A DNA stretch of 64,000 bases from UBA5794 sp963714375 (GTDB lineage: Bacteria; Actinomycetota; Acidimicrobiia; Spongiisociales; UBA5794): positions 1 to 64,000 of the forward strand of contig CAVQOG010000003.1 of the NCBI GenBank assembly GCA_963714375.1, given 5' to 3'. Below are positions 1 through 8,576 of this stretch, piece by piece. The first letter of the stretch is position 1, and each line of letters starts with the position of its first letter. The translations under genes were made by a program, and so were the position numbers. The notes under the pieces are model-generated. The model made no database searches, had not been told where the DNA came from, and saw only the letters and a program-made list of their open reading frames with translations.

Positions 1-29
1 CAGTCACAGACGCTCCGTCCAACACCTAG

Positions 30-1743
30 CCCCGATTATTCAAGGGTTCGCGTGGTGGGGCTTTTGAGGAGCGGGAATGTCGATTTGATTTGATGTTGCC
101 GTGCTCGTCTGGTTTGGCGCTACTTGTTGGAGGGCGACTGATGGGATCGGGGTCGGTTGTCGCTGGTGGGGACGTGTTGAAGTAGTGGTCAGGCCGGTGA
201 GATGGATTCGGGCGGACTCGGGGAACGGTCAGGTGAGTGCAGCGATGTTGGTGTACGCGGCAAGGATGTCGCTGGCGGTGGGCCATCCGTCAAGGATGCG
301 AACAATGTCGCGTCGAGCTGTGGTGATGATGCGTGCAGGTGCATGCCACAACGTCCAGCGGAGCCGTTTCGCTTTTGCTCGAACCAACCCTCCGGTGAGA
401 CACAGCATCTGAAACCAGCCGACAAGGTCAGAAGCCCACATGACGGTTTGGAGCCATGCCTGGTTCGCTCCGAATCCGGTGAACGGGAACCGTTCAAGCC
501 CAGCGTCTTTCAACCGTCCAATGAAGTCTTCGACGTGGGCGTGGGCACGCATCATGCGATCCAACTCGACGGGGTCGCCGTCCTGATCGGTGTAGTGGCC
601 CCAGAACCGGTACTCGAGGTCGGGGAGGAGGCTGGTTCTCGCTCCGGGATGTAACGGTTGACGGCGGATGATCAGCCGTGTCCCTTCAGGCCACCCTGGC
701 AGGTCAACAAGGTCCGTGACCTCGCACACGGACGAAGTCAACCCACCCGAAGTAAAGGTCTCGTCGAGTTCGCCGTCTTGGTCGAGTGCTCTCTCCCACC
801 GTCCGGGGTCCTCGTTGGCAGTCGCGATTGCTGCTGATACAGCGGTTTGGCGGCGGGTAACGACCTGGAATCCGATGTTGCGATCCCGCAAGCTGTTAAC
901 GAATGCTTTGGTGCCACCTGCAGAATCGGAACGCACCACCACTTCGCGTTGAACCAGACCCGGATCGTTGCCTGTACGGTGACCGGCTCGAACCTCTCGA
1001 GGGAGCTGGGAGACACCGTCGTCAAGGACCCGCAACAGATCAGCAACATCGTTTGCTGATGCGTTCCCCGGGCGTAGCTCGCCAGCAAGGGCTTCACCGG
1101 TCGCGTCCGCGAAACAGAACAACGGATGGAACCCGAAACCTTTCTTGAAATGCGGGGCCGTGCCGTCTTTGTTCTCGGAATGGATCTCCACCAAAGACGC
1201 GTCAAGATCCAGGACTACTGCACCGCCACCAGTGACCGCCCGGGTACGGTTCCACACGTCGGAGCGGACCTGAGCTATGGCCCGGCGAGCCCGCACAAGT
1301 GCTGTGTCGTCGAGGGTTTCGGTGAACGTTCGATACAACGTCGTATCTGAACACACGTCGACAAACAACCGCTCCTGAGACCCAAGCATCTCGATATCGG
1401 TGCATGCCTCGCCGCCACCAGCAAGCATCAACATTGCCTGAGTCAACACCTTTCCCCGGTCATGGACCGGTATCCCGGGACCGGACCAGCCGACTGCTCG
1501 AGACAGGACCTCACCGACCCCGAGACGGTCAGCAAACATGCCCAAGGCATGCAACCCGACATGGCCCACCACCTGGGTTCCACCCGATTCCACGATGACG
1601 TTACGCGTGCTGTTAGCGTTCATCTCGGAAGTGCCCTCCTTGTCAGGAAACCTGCTGGCTCGATACCTGCAGTATCCCTTACCAGGAGGGCGTTTTCGCG
1701 CACCCAAACACCTCAACCACCGAAACGTTATGAATAATCGGGG
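30..1743 (-). mobile_element. Insertion sequence of the IS1380 family, complete
   Basis: The element is bounded by a perfect 13-base inverted repeat, CCCCGATTATTCA at 30-42 and its complement at 1731-1743. It contains one transposase gene on the minus strand. Both ends are followed by CTAG (26-29 and 1744-1747), which fits a 4-base target duplication; because CTAG is its own complement it could equally be the outermost part of a 17-base inverted repeat. The size of about 1.7 kb is usual for IS1380. The element interrupts an IS481-like reading frame (see 1748-1797). Both ends and the transposase look intact, so it may still be mobile. Confidence 0.9.
229..1623 (-). CDS. IS1380-family transposase
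   Basis: This is a 464-residue DDE transposase that cuts and rejoins the ends of its own insertion sequence. Features typical of the family are the first acidic segment VLDLDASLVEIHSENK, the RSDSAGGTKAF segment with the second Asp, and the late ED-F-I-G-R-L-K segment carrying the Glu. I chose the ATG at 1621-1623 because a strong AAGGAGGG ribosome site lies just upstream; the open frame continues to 1716 without support. The reading frame is uninterrupted and full length, so the enzyme is probably functional. It is the only gene between the two inverted repeats of the element. Confidence 0.93.
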   Translation of the reverse strand: MNANSTRNVIVESGGTQVVGHVGLHALGMFADRLGVGEVLSRAVGWSGPGIPVHDRGKVLTQAMLMLAGGGEACTDIEMLGSQERLFVDVCSDTTLYRTFTETLDDTALVRARRAIAQVRSDVWNRTRAVTGGGAVVLDLDASLVEIHSENKDGTAPHFKKGFGFHPLFCFADATGEALAGELRPGNASANDVADLLRVLDDGVSQLPREVRAGHRTGNDPGLVQREVVVRSDSAGGTKAFVNSLRDRNIGFQVVTRRQTAVSAAIATANEDPGRWERALDQDGELDETFTSGGLTSSVCEVTDLVDLPGWPEGTRLIIRRQPLHPGARTSLLPDLEYRFWGHYTDQDGDPVELDRMMRAHAHVEDFIGRLKDAGLERFPFTGFGANQAWLQTVMWASDLVGWFQMLCLTGGLVRAKAKRLRWTLWHAPARIITTARRDIVRILDGWPTASDILAAYTNIAALT

Positions 1744-1747
1744 CTAG

Positions 1748-1797
1748 AGCACTGCCTGGAACCGTTGCTCCACAACACCCAACTCCACAAGAACCAT
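1748..1797 (-). pseudogene. IS481-family transposase, 5' fragment cut by the IS1380 insertion
   Basis: A GGAGGAGG ribosome site precedes an ATG at 1795-1797 that opens MVLVELGVVEQRFQAVL, a typical IS481-family N-terminus. The frame is cut by the IS1380 element. On the other side of that element, bases 25 down to 1 read VLDGASVT on the same strand, which is the expected next stretch of an IS481 transposase. Joining the halves with a single CTAG keeps the frame but leaves one TAG codon at the junction, so the gene may already have been broken, or the junction has mutated. The rest of the gene lies outside the window. Family assignment rests on a short match only. Confidence 0.6.
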
Positions 1798-2022
1798 CGC
1801 CGTCCTCCTCCAACACGCGTCACGTATCAAAGAAGCATGGAACAAGAAGGTGGAACACAGGAACCGGACATCGTCGCCCAACAACCGACACCGCGTCCCG
1901 AACCTGGAACACACCAATCGGAACCACAATGACCATCATGAACCGGAACAGCACAACAGACGGGACCGAAGCCACCGGTTCACGACTCGACCGTCGTAAG
2001 GGGTCGGAGGTTCAAAACGCGA

Positions 2023-2059
2023 GAAAACCGTTGGGAATGTAGGTATCCCAACGGTTTTC
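2023..2059 (-). terminator. Terminator downstream of the initiator tRNA
   Basis: A 14-base stem (2023-2036 paired with 2046-2059) with a 9-base loop lies 4 bases beyond the 3' end of the tRNA. The stem contains the A/T-rich GAAAACCGTTGGGA arm and is followed by a weak T-containing stretch, so it is a plausible intrinsic terminator for the tRNA transcript. Confidence 0.75.
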
Positions 2060-2063
2060 TTCG

Positions 2064-2137
2064 TAGCGGGGGCAGGATTTGAACCTGCGACCTTCGGGTT
2101 ATGAGCCCGATGAGCTACCAGACTGCTCCACCCCGCG
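2064..2137 (-). tRNA. Initiator tRNA-Met (anticodon CAT)
   Basis: The 74-base gene folds into a complete cloverleaf without an encoded CCA. The anticodon stem has the three consecutive G-C pairs (GGG/CCC) around the CAT anticodon that mark initiator tRNAs. The acceptor stem begins with C1 facing U72, an unpaired end like the one in mycobacterial initiator tRNA. This is therefore the formyl-methionine initiator rather than the elongator tRNA. A strong hairpin terminator follows directly. Confidence 0.96.
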
Positions 2138-2195
2138 TCGTGGGACGGGAGTATACGAGCCGGATATCGGTAGCGCTCCGGCGTGTGTCGTCGAT

Positions 2196-2609
2196 CTAGA
2201 GCCCGGAGGCGGGCGCCCCGCCCTTGGACTCCCAGAAATCGTTCAGACAGTTCTGCACCTTGATGTACCACACGAACAGGCCGATGATCGGGAGCAGGAT
2301 CCACAGACCCCAAAGGGCAGTTACCGGCGCCTGCTGGCCGTCGTCGGTGTACAGCTTCCCAACCTCATCGGCGATCATGAACATCGTGACCGGGGCAAAG
2401 ACGAGCGTCAGAATCAGATAGAGCGCCCCACCCAACCCATCATTGCGGTACTTCTTCAACTCCTCACCGTTTTGGAAGGACCACACGAGGGTCCAAATGC
2501 CGAATGTCACAATCGTGACAAGAATGGTCAGGCCCTTTGAGCGACCCCGTCCCAGGGGTCGGTCTGACGTAGAACCTGCGCCGCCAGACGGTGTGTGTGC
2601 ATCAGTCAT
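2196..2609 (-). CDS. DUF4234 family membrane protein
   Basis: This small membrane protein of 137 residues has a polar N-terminus rich in Gly, Ser and Pro, then three hydrophobic segments starting near residues 27, 63 and 98. The FGIWTLVWSFQNGEEL stretch after the first segment is characteristic of DUF4234 proteins, whose function is unknown. The start ATG is preceded by TACCAT at 2617-2622 with 7 bases between, and there is no ribosome site, so the mRNA is probably leaderless. The gene stands alone between the tRNA and the divergent DGPF gene. Confidence 0.85.
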   Translation of the reverse strand: MTDAHTPSGGAGSTSDRPLGRGRSKGLTILVTIVTFGIWTLVWSFQNGEELKKYRNDGLGGALYLILTLVFAPVTMFMIADEVGKLYTDDGQQAPVTALWGLWILLPIIGLFVWYIKVQNCLNDFWESKGGAPASGL

Positions 2610-2776
2610 GGCGGTAATGGTAGATCCTCCCTTGTGTGGATGCGACTCGACGCACCGTCATGTTGGCCAAGCGGGGCTGCAAGACTCCTTGGGTACGCTG
2701 TCGATTCGGAGCGTCGCCAATCGTCGGTTCCATGACGGGCCGAACGCCCCGGATTGACCGTTGATATGAGGAGACA

Positions 2777-3133
2777 ATGATGCAGTACCTAGCGCTCATC
2801 TACGCAAACGAAGCCGAAGCGATCCAGCCGGGAACACCTGAGTTCGATGGGATCATGCAGCGGTACACCGAGTTCACCGACAAGGTCAATGCCGCAGGCA
2901 TCAACAAGGGTGGCGAAGCCCTCCACAGTGTCGAGGCAGCCACAACCGTGCGCATCCGCGGCGGTGAGCTCCAAGTCACCGATGGCCCGTTCGCCGAGAC
3001 CAAAGAACAACTCGGGGGTTTCTACCTCCTCGAAACCGACGATCTCGACCAGGCGATCAAACTTGCCGCCGAGATCCCGGCAGCTGAGACCGGTTGCGTC
3101 GAGCTCCGACCGGTCTGGGATTTCAGCGAGTAG
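2777..3133 (+). CDS. YciI/DGPF-family protein
   Basis: The 118-residue protein contains the signature run DGPFAETKEQLGG (from about residue 74), which names the DGPF group of the YCII superfamily. Its biochemical role is not established; YCII folds are small dimeric alpha/beta proteins. The GAGGAGAC ribosome site fits the ATG at 2777 or the adjacent ATG at 2780. The stop codon is directly followed by the ATG of the sigma factor gene, so the two are co-translated. This pairing with an ECF42 sigma factor is a conserved arrangement in actinobacteria and suggests the DGPF protein works in the same response. Confidence 0.9.
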   Translation: MMQYLALIYANEAEAIQPGTPEFDGIMQRYTEFTDKVNAAGINKGGEALHSVEAATTVRIRGGELQVTDGPFAETKEQLGGFYLLETDDLDQAIKLAAEIPAAETGCVELRPVWDFSE

Positions 3134-4363
3134 ATGAGAACAGCCGACCAAGCAATCGAGGTCGTGTTCCGAGAGGAGCACGGCCTCGTCCTTGCTGGGT
3201 TGATCCGGTACACGGGCGATATCCAGCTTGCAGAGGACTCGCTTCAGGATGCGTGCATCTCCGGCCTTTCATCGTGGAAGAACGGGATTCCGAACAATCC
3301 GGCGGCTTGGCTCACCACTACTGCTCGTCGAAAAGCGATCGACCGAGTCCGCCGAGCCAAAAACCTCCAGAAGAAGTACGAGTCGATCGGGCACACACTC
3401 CACGATCCGGACGACGAACCTCCGATCGAGACGCTCGAAGACGACCGCCTCCGCCTCATCTTCACGTGCTGCCATCCTGCAATCGCCCAGGACGCGAGCA
3501 TCGCCCTCACCCTTCGCACTGTCGGGGGCCTCTCGACACCTGAGATCGCACGGGCGTTTCTCGTCAATGAAGCGACCATGGCCCAACGCCTCGTACGAGT
3601 AAAACGCAAGATCGCAGACGCTGGAATCCCCTACCGGATACCAGACGAGGAAGACCTCCCCGATCGCCTCCCAGCTGTGTTGGCGGTGATCTATCTGATC
3701 TTCAATGAGGGATATGCCGCGACTGCAGGAGATGAACATCTCCGCAGTTCTCTCACCGATGAAGCCATACGGCTCGCGACCATCGTTGACGCACTCCTCC
3801 CGAACGAACCCGAGGTCATGGGCCTCCTCTCGCTCATGGAGTTCCACGATGCCCGCGCCGACACCCGAGTCGACGCGGACGGGATGCCGGTGCGTCTCCC
3901 GGATCAGGACCGCTCAATGTGGAACCACGCACAAATCAGCCGCGCTGCGACGAGGCTCGATCGGGCGGTCGCGATGGGATCTCCGGGGCCCTATCAGGTG
4001 CAGGCGGCCATTGCGTCCCTCCATGCACAAGCAGCAACCGCAAATGACACCGACTGGGAACAGATTGCCGGGCTCTACCGCACGCTCGGTAGGTTCACGG
4101 ACTCAAAGGTCGTCAAGCTCAACCACGCCGTTGCGGTTGCGATGACTGGGGACCGCACGGCAGCGCTGTCGATGATTCGTGACATCGATGGGCTTGACGG
4201 ATATCCCTACCTGCACGCCGCCCGTGGTGCACTGCTCAAGGAGGAGTCGCGCATTGATGAGGCACGACAGGCGTATGAACGGGCGATCGATCTCACTGAG
4301 ACGGAACCCGAACGGCGGTTCTTGAATGAACGCCTTGCTGAACTGTCGGACGCAGACGGGTAG
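3134..4363 (+). CDS. ECF42-type RNA polymerase sigma factor with C-terminal TPR-like extension
   Basis: This 409-residue sigma factor has region 2 in the first 80 residues and region 4 around 110-165, where SLTPEIARAFLVNEATMAQRL resembles the helix-turn-helix (here read as LSTPEIARAF). The rest, about residues 180-409, is the DUF6596 and helical repeat extension typical of ECF42. Members of this group lack an anti-sigma gene and usually sit beside DGPF genes, as here. The extension is thought to control activity. The ATG follows the upstream stop without a gap. This sigma factor is a second, less likely candidate for the promoters of the nearby light island. Confidence 0.92.
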   Translation: MRTADQAIEVVFREEHGLVLAGLIRYTGDIQLAEDSLQDACISGLSSWKNGIPNNPAAWLTTTARRKAIDRVRRAKNLQKKYESIGHTLHDPDDEPPIETLEDDRLRLIFTCCHPAIAQDASIALTLRTVGGLSTPEIARAFLVNEATMAQRLVRVKRKIADAGIPYRIPDEEDLPDRLPAVLAVIYLIFNEGYAATAGDEHLRSSLTDEAIRLATIVDALLPNEPEVMGLLSLMEFHDARADTRVDADGMPVRLPDQDRSMWNHAQISRAATRLDRAVAMGSPGPYQVQAAIASLHAQAATANDTDWEQIAGLYRTLGRFTDSKVVKLNHAVAVAMTGDRTAALSMIRDIDGLDGYPYLHAARGALLKEESRIDEARQAYERAIDLTETEPERRFLNERLAELSDADG

Positions 4364-4452
4364 CTGAAACGAGCGAACTTGGGCGAGGTAGGATTGGACT
4401 TGCCAGGTTCGACCGAGCCAGCGGTCGTTTCGATATCAAAGGATTGCTACAA

Positions 4453-4821
4453 ATGATCATCTCAGATCTCGTCGCAGGGCCGCCATTGGGTTGCCGCCCA
4501 GATATTCCACTGACCGAGGCAGCAGCAAAGATGATTGCCGAGGGTGTCGGTTCTTTGGCGGTCATTGACGGCGAGCGACTGATCGGCATCGTCACCGACC
4601 GCGACATCGTCCAATCCGTTGCCGACTCAACCGCCCTCGAACTGACCGTCGGCGACGTGATGACCACCGAACCCGACACGGTCGGTCCTGATCTCAAAAT
4701 CAGCGATGCCGTGGACTGGCTCAACGCGACCGGATACCGCCACCTCCCGGTCACCGATGGGAATCAGCTGGTGGGAATCGTGAGTGTCAAGGACCTGCTC
4801 TGGGCAATCAGCGAGGTCTGA
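4453..4821 (+). CDS. Protein of two CBS domains
   Basis: The 122-residue protein is made almost entirely of two CBS domains, about residues 5-60 and 70-122. Each holds a form of the motif in which Gly-Ile-Val-(T/S)-(D/K)-(R/D) follows a beta strand: LIGIVTDRDIV and LVGIVSVKDLL. Such pairs bind adenine nucleotides and act as energy or ligand sensors, but there is no effector domain here, so the partner is unknown. I chose the ATG at 4453; a TTG at 4444 in frame is possible. It is transcribed alone and converges on the DUF1365 gene. Confidence 0.88.
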   Translation: MIISDLVAGPPLGCRPDIPLTEAAAKMIAEGVGSLAVIDGERLIGIVTDRDIVQSVADSTALELTVGDVMTTEPDTVGPDLKISDAVDWLNATGYRHLPVTDGNQLVGIVSVKDLLWAISEV

Positions 4822-4857
4822 GGTCTCAGCAACAAGCTCCACAGGTACCCGACGGAG

Positions 4858-5655
4858 TCATCGGACGCTGAGATCCCCCGTTGCGGAGACCTCGATCTCC
4901 GTTTGCGGTTCAGGTGGTACCGGTCGGTACTTCGCACCCTTGGCGAAGAGACGCGCCGCATGCAGGTGGATGCCTGCGATCACCTTCAACGTCAGAAGCG
5001 GCTTCGTGAAGAACTGGCGCAGCAATGACCGTGTGGTCAACTCGATCCGACTTCCGTTTTGGGATGCGGTGAGGAGTCGGTCTCCCCTCTCGTCAACGTA
5101 GTTGATCGTGATCGAGAACCCTTGATCGGGGGGACGAACCACCACCTCGTATCGACCAATCTGGTCAAGAAACGGTGAAACGTGCAGCGTCTTGTCAAAC
5201 CCATGGCGCAGCGTTGCACCGGCTGGGTCATCCGCGGCGTCGAGAACAACCAGATGCGAATGTGACTGCCCGAACGTGTTGTGGATTTCATACAGCACGG
5301 CTTGAAGCGTTCCAGCGGGGTCGCGAATGAACCATACGGTCAGAGGATTGAACGTGTGTCCCAAGATACGCGGGAACACCAGCAGTTCGATATGCCCGCT
5401 CGTGTCGATCCCGGCATCCGCGCCAATCGACTCGATCCAGGACCGGAGATCTGTGCCGTCCCTCGGTCCGTGGTCTGCGTCGTGGAACGAAACGAGGTTC
5501 CATCTGTTGTGAGAGAAAATGGGGATCCGGTGTGCGAGATCGTCAACCTCGTCCAGGTCGATGAGGAGCGAGTACACGGAATAGCGAAGCTTGTGTCCCG
5601 CGGGTTTGAACCTTCGGTGACGCACAACCGACTCGTAGATCGCTGATCGTGTCAT
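4858..5655 (-). CDS. DUF1365 family protein
   Basis: The 265-residue protein matches DUF1365 from its first residues (SAIYESVVRHRRFKPAGHKLRYSVY) through the conserved FPRILGHTFNPLTVWF run. Its start ATG at 5653-5655 overlaps the stop of the COG2907 gene by ATGA, so the two are translationally coupled. In proteobacteria these two families occur together with a cyclopropane synthase-like enzyme in photo-oxidative stress clusters linked to unusual fatty acids; no such synthase is in this window. The open frame runs on to 5904 but that part is an antisense shadow of the neighbour. The operon is read from a light-island promoter at 7011-7036. Confidence 0.92.
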   Translation of the reverse strand: MTRSAIYESVVRHRRFKPAGHKLRYSVYSLLIDLDEVDDLAHRIPIFSHNRWNLVSFHDADHGPRDGTDLRSWIESIGADAGIDTSGHIELLVFPRILGHTFNPLTVWFIRDPAGTLQAVLYEIHNTFGQSHSHLVVLDAADDPAGATLRHGFDKTLHVSPFLDQIGRYEVVVRPPDQGFSITINYVDERGDRLLTASQNGSRIELTTRSLLRQFFTKPLLTLKVIAGIHLHAARLFAKGAKYRPVPPEPQTEIEVSATGDLSVR

Positions 5656-6977
5656 GCCGCGGCCCGCGCAATCTCGGGCTCTGCATGGGGCGCTGCTGGG
5701 GATCTTGGTACAACGTCGTCGTGCCATGGGGCAGGAGAACCGAGTGCCGCTGCGACGGTGAGACCTGACTGGAGACCATCCTCGTGAAAGCCATGACCAA
5801 GGTGGGCACCGGCGAACCACACCCGATCGATACCCTGGATCGTTGGGACTTCGCGTTGGGCGATGCCCGTAGCAAGGTCGAATTGAGGGTGTGCCGCGTT
5901 CCACCTGTCGATCACTGTGGCGCCGTCGAGCGAATCACCAGGGTTGAGGGTGACGAACACATCGGTATCTGTTTGCAGTGGCTGCAGTCGGTTCATCCAA
6001 TACGTGACGGATACCGGACGCGTCCCGTCATCGCCGTTTCGTTCGATGGCGTTCCAGGCCGACCAGATTCGACGGCGACGGGGCATCGCCGCGGCGTCGG
6101 TGTGAAGCACAACCTCGTTGGCGTCATATCGAAATGCTGACAGAATGCGCTGCTCGGCTTGAGAGGCTGCTTCCCCGAGGATACGAAGGCTCACATCGGC
6201 GTGGGTAGCGAGCACGACTTCGTCATAGAGCTCCGGTGTCCCGCCAGAGGCGATCACCTCGACGCCGCGGTCGGTTCGTCGAAGTGAGTGAACCGGACGC
6301 TGGGTGTGAACTCTCGTGACCTCCTTGATTGCCCTCTCGACGTAGTTGCGCGATCCACCATCGATGGTCTTCCACTGTGGCCGCCCCGCGATACCGACGA
6401 GGCCGTGGTTGTCAAGGAACCGCAAGAACGAAGCCGCCGGCATGGCTCTTGAGTTGTTCCGCGTACCAGACCACACGGCCGAAGCAAGCGGCATGAGATA
6501 CCGATCCATGAATGCATCGGAATAGCCGCGTGACGCCAGGTAGGAATAGATATCCGTGTCATCGGGAACCAGCCCCGCCGCCAGCTGTTTGGCTTCTGAC
6601 CGGAACCGTACGATGCCGCCCAGCAACCTTCTGATGGAAGGATCGACGATGGATCTCGAATCCGTGAATAGACCCAAGAGCCTTCCTGCGTACTCAAAGG
6701 AGCCGTCTTCGAGGGAAACCGCAAACGACATGTCGCTGTCCACGGTGGAAACCGCAAGGGTGTCCAACAGATGGGTGAGATTGGGGTAGTTGCGCTCGTT
6801 GTAGACGATGAAGCCCGTATCGACCGATATCGGGACACCTGCGACTTCGACATCGAGCGTTCGGCTATGACCCCCAGCGCGGTCCTCGGCTTCAATGAGT
6901 GTCACATCGTGGCGGGCGCTCAATGCCCACGCGGCACCGATACCCGCAACACCTGATCCGATCACAGCGATCTTCAT
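5652..6977 (-). CDS. COG2907-type FAD-dependent amine oxidase-like protein
   Basis: This flavoprotein of 441 residues begins with the dinucleotide-binding motif MKIAVIGSGVAGIGAAWALS, then has an ED-x-A-G-G-H-S-R-T segment near residue 35 and the late flavin motif FAGAHLGHGFHEDGLQSG near 390-410. The family is that of COG2907, close to amine oxidases and carotenoid desaturases; the substrate is unknown, with modified membrane fatty acids one suggestion for clusters of this kind. The start ATG at 6975-6977 places the Rossmann motif at the N-terminus. It is the first gene of an operon with DUF1365 and shares a divergent promoter region with the SDR gene. Confidence 0.92.
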   Translation of the reverse strand: MKIAVIGSGVAGIGAAWALSARHDVTLIEAEDRAGGHSRTLDVEVAGVPISVDTGFIVYNERNYPNLTHLLDTLAVSTVDSDMSFAVSLEDGSFEYAGRLLGLFTDSRSIVDPSIRRLLGGIVRFRSEAKQLAAGLVPDDTDIYSYLASRGYSDAFMDRYLMPLASAVWSGTRNNSRAMPAASFLRFLDNHGLVGIAGRPQWKTIDGGSRNYVERAIKEVTRVHTQRPVHSLRRTDRGVEVIASGGTPELYDEVVLATHADVSLRILGEAASQAEQRILSAFRYDANEVVLHTDAAAMPRRRRIWSAWNAIERNGDDGTRPVSVTYWMNRLQPLQTDTDVFVTLNPGDSLDGATVIDRWNAAHPQFDLATGIAQREVPTIQGIDRVWFAGAHLGHGFHEDGLQSGLTVAAALGSPAPWHDDVVPRSPAAPHAEPEIARAAA

Positions 6978-7010
6978 GCCAATGTCCCTTTGTTGGTCGA
7001 TCAGCCTGTA

Positions 7011-7036
7011 TACGGAGCAACACCCATCCATGGATG
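7011..7036 (-). promoter_or_regulatory. ECF-type promoter for the COG2907-DUF1365 operon
   Basis: On the minus strand CATCCA (7031-7036) is followed after 15 bases by CCGTA (7011-7015). The spacing and sequences match four other promoters of the light island. The predicted start of transcription is about 25-30 bases before the ATG at 6977. Confidence 0.75.
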
Positions 7037-7050
7037 TCTGATATTTGCGC

Positions 7051-7076
7051 CATCCGCGCATACGGAATGCTCCGTA
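7051..7076 (+). promoter_or_regulatory. ECF-type promoter for the SDR gene
   Basis: CATCCG (7051-7056), 15 bases, CCGTA (7072-7076). The -10 ends only 10 bases before the ATG at 7087 and there is no ribosome site, so the transcript is probably leaderless. It lies back to back with the promoter of the COG2907 operon. Confidence 0.75.
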
Positions 7077-7086
7077 GTGTCAATGC

Positions 7087-8061
7087 ATGTCACGAACAGA
7101 CACCTTCTTGGATCGAACTCTTCTCGGCTTCACAAAGCTGGGGATCACGGCGCGCGGCCTCGACATTGACGAGAGATTCCCGGAAGTCGCCGGCAGGCAC
7201 GTCATGGTTACCGGAGCAACCGGCGGAATAGGGCGCTCTGCGGCGCTACGGCTGGCCTCCAACGGAGCCATCGTGCACGCCGTTGGACGATCACCAGACA
7301 AGCTCGCTGCGTTGGCAACGGACACCGACGGAACCGTGCAGACCTACTGCGCCGACCTTTCAAGCATGGAGGCGATCCGAAACCTGACAGCTGAGTTCGT
7401 GGCAGACGGCAACCGCCTTGACGGCATCGTCAACAACGTCGGCGTGATGAGTCCGGAGCGAATCGAGACACCGGAGGGGTTTGAGATCTCCTACGCGGTG
7501 AATCTGCTCGGTCAGTATGTCCTGACCACAAATCTGCTGCCCAGCCTCACCGTTGGGACGTCACGAATCGTCCTCGTCTCCTCAGGCGGGATGTACAGCG
7601 AACCGCTCACGGCCGCGAACATTGAGAGCACCCAGGGCGGATACCGCGCCACGTCAGCCTATGCGAGAACGAAACGAGGACAGGTGGCGCTTGCCGCCTA
7701 CTGGGCCCACGATCTTGCCACCACCGGGACACGGGTGAACTCGATGCATCCAGGCTGGGTCGATACCGACGGCATTCGTCAATCGCTCCCCATGTTTCGC
7801 AGAATGACCCGACCCGTGTTGCGCAACGCCGACCAGGGCGCGGACTCAATCGTGTGGCTGATGGCCTCCGATGAAGCCGCCGAACTCACGGGATGTTTCA
7901 TCCACGACCGCATACCCCGGCGTGTGCATCGGATGAAGCGAACCGTTACGAACGCCACGATGCTCGCCGAGCTGATCACAACCCTCAAGAAGGACGCGGC
8001 ACCCTATGTCGTATCTCCCGCCAAGAAAGCCAAGGATGGACCAAGTGCCACTGATCGATAG
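7087..8061 (+). CDS. Short-chain dehydrogenase/reductase
   Basis: The 324-residue protein is an NAD(P)-dependent oxidoreductase. The cofactor motif TGATGGIG lies near residue 42, NNVGV near 115, the catalytic Ser in LVSSGGMYSE near 160, and the Tyr-Lys pair as YARTK near 197. PGWVDTDG follows. The protein resembles the DHRS12 type of SDR that occurs in the light-inducible clusters of other bacteria. The substrate is unknown. A leaderless start at 7087 is favoured by the promoter position. The next gene, an SRPBCC protein, starts inside the last 26 bases of this one. Confidence 0.92.
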   Translation: MSRTDTFLDRTLLGFTKLGITARGLDIDERFPEVAGRHVMVTGATGGIGRSAALRLASNGAIVHAVGRSPDKLAALATDTDGTVQTYCADLSSMEAIRNLTAEFVADGNRLDGIVNNVGVMSPERIETPEGFEISYAVNLLGQYVLTTNLLPSLTVGTSRIVLVSSGGMYSEPLTAANIESTQGGYRATSAYARTKRGQVALAAYWAHDLATTGTRVNSMHPGWVDTDGIRQSLPMFRRMTRPVLRNADQGADSIVWLMASDEAAELTGCFIHDRIPRRVHRMKRTVTNATMLAELITTLKKDAAPYVVSPAKKAKDGPSATDR

Positions 8062-8482
8062 AACTATCACGACGAGTCGATCCAGAAGTGAAGTATTCGC
8101 GTATCTCGCTGACTTCGCCAACGCGGCCGAATGGGATCCCGGCACAACAGAGTCAATCCCACGGGACGCCAGCGGCCCCAAAATGGGCCAGATCTACGAC
8201 CTGATCATTACGTGGGGAAGCCGCACGTTCCCGATGGTCTACGAGACAACCGAACTCATTCCCAACGAACTCGTGAGATTCGCCGGAGACGGGTCAACGA
8301 CGCGAGCCATCGACACCCTTTCTTTTGAAGACCTTCCCAACGGCGGGACCAAAGTGCTCTACTCCGCCGATATCACTTTGAAATGGCCGTACCGAATCAC
8401 GGAGCCGTTCCTGGGCAGCAAGTTCAGGCAACTCGGCGACGAAGCAGAGGAATCACTCACACGCGTCCTCGCTGCACACTGA
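8036..8482 (+). CDS. SRPBCC family protein
   Basis: This 148-residue protein starts with the IDRTITTSRSRSEVFAYLAD run and continues through NAAEWDPGT, the usual START/polyketide cyclase-like opening of the SRPBCC superfamily, which binds hydrophobic ligands in a deep pocket. I chose the ATG at 8036, which overlaps the SDR gene by 26 bases in another frame; an upstream in-frame ATG at 8006 is less likely. Its position in the light island suggests a lipid or pigment ligand, but the ligand cannot be read from the sequence. A second, unrelated SRPBCC gene lies at 11328. Confidence 0.88.
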   Translation: MDQVPLIDRTITTSRSRSEVFAYLADFANAAEWDPGTTESIPRDASGPKMGQIYDLIITWGSRTFPMVYETTELIPNELVRFAGDGSTTRAIDTLSFEDLPNGGTKVLYSADITLKWPYRITEPFLGSKFRQLGDEAEESLTRVLAAH

Positions 8483-8528
8483 TCGACAGATCACACAAAT
8501 CGCATCACACAAATCGCACAGATGATGT

Positions 8529-8554
8529 CATCCGCACGGTCGTGTGGCTCCGTA
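8529..8554 (+). promoter_or_regulatory. ECF-type promoter for the fasciclin gene
   Basis: CATCCG (8529-8534), 15 bases, CCGTA (8550-8554), 46 bases before the ATG at 8601. It matches the other four promoters of the light island. Confidence 0.78.
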
Positions 8555-8576
8555 ATGAAGTGAGTCCGACCGTCGG

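Noticed and set aside
1936..2313. Minus-strand reading frame of 125 codons overlapping the tRNA and the DUF4234 gene
   Set aside because: It runs through the initiator tRNA and its terminator and shows no family pattern.
3134..4363. ECF42 sigma factor as the reader of the CATCCR promoters
   Set aside because: Not excluded, but the 10696 sigma factor is closer, lies within the island and shares the operator box with the photoreceptor gene.
5656..5904. N-terminal extension of the DUF1365 frame
   Set aside because: It overlaps the COG2907 gene antiparallel in codon phase and lacks family similarity; the ATGA overlap at 5652-5655 gives a natural start.
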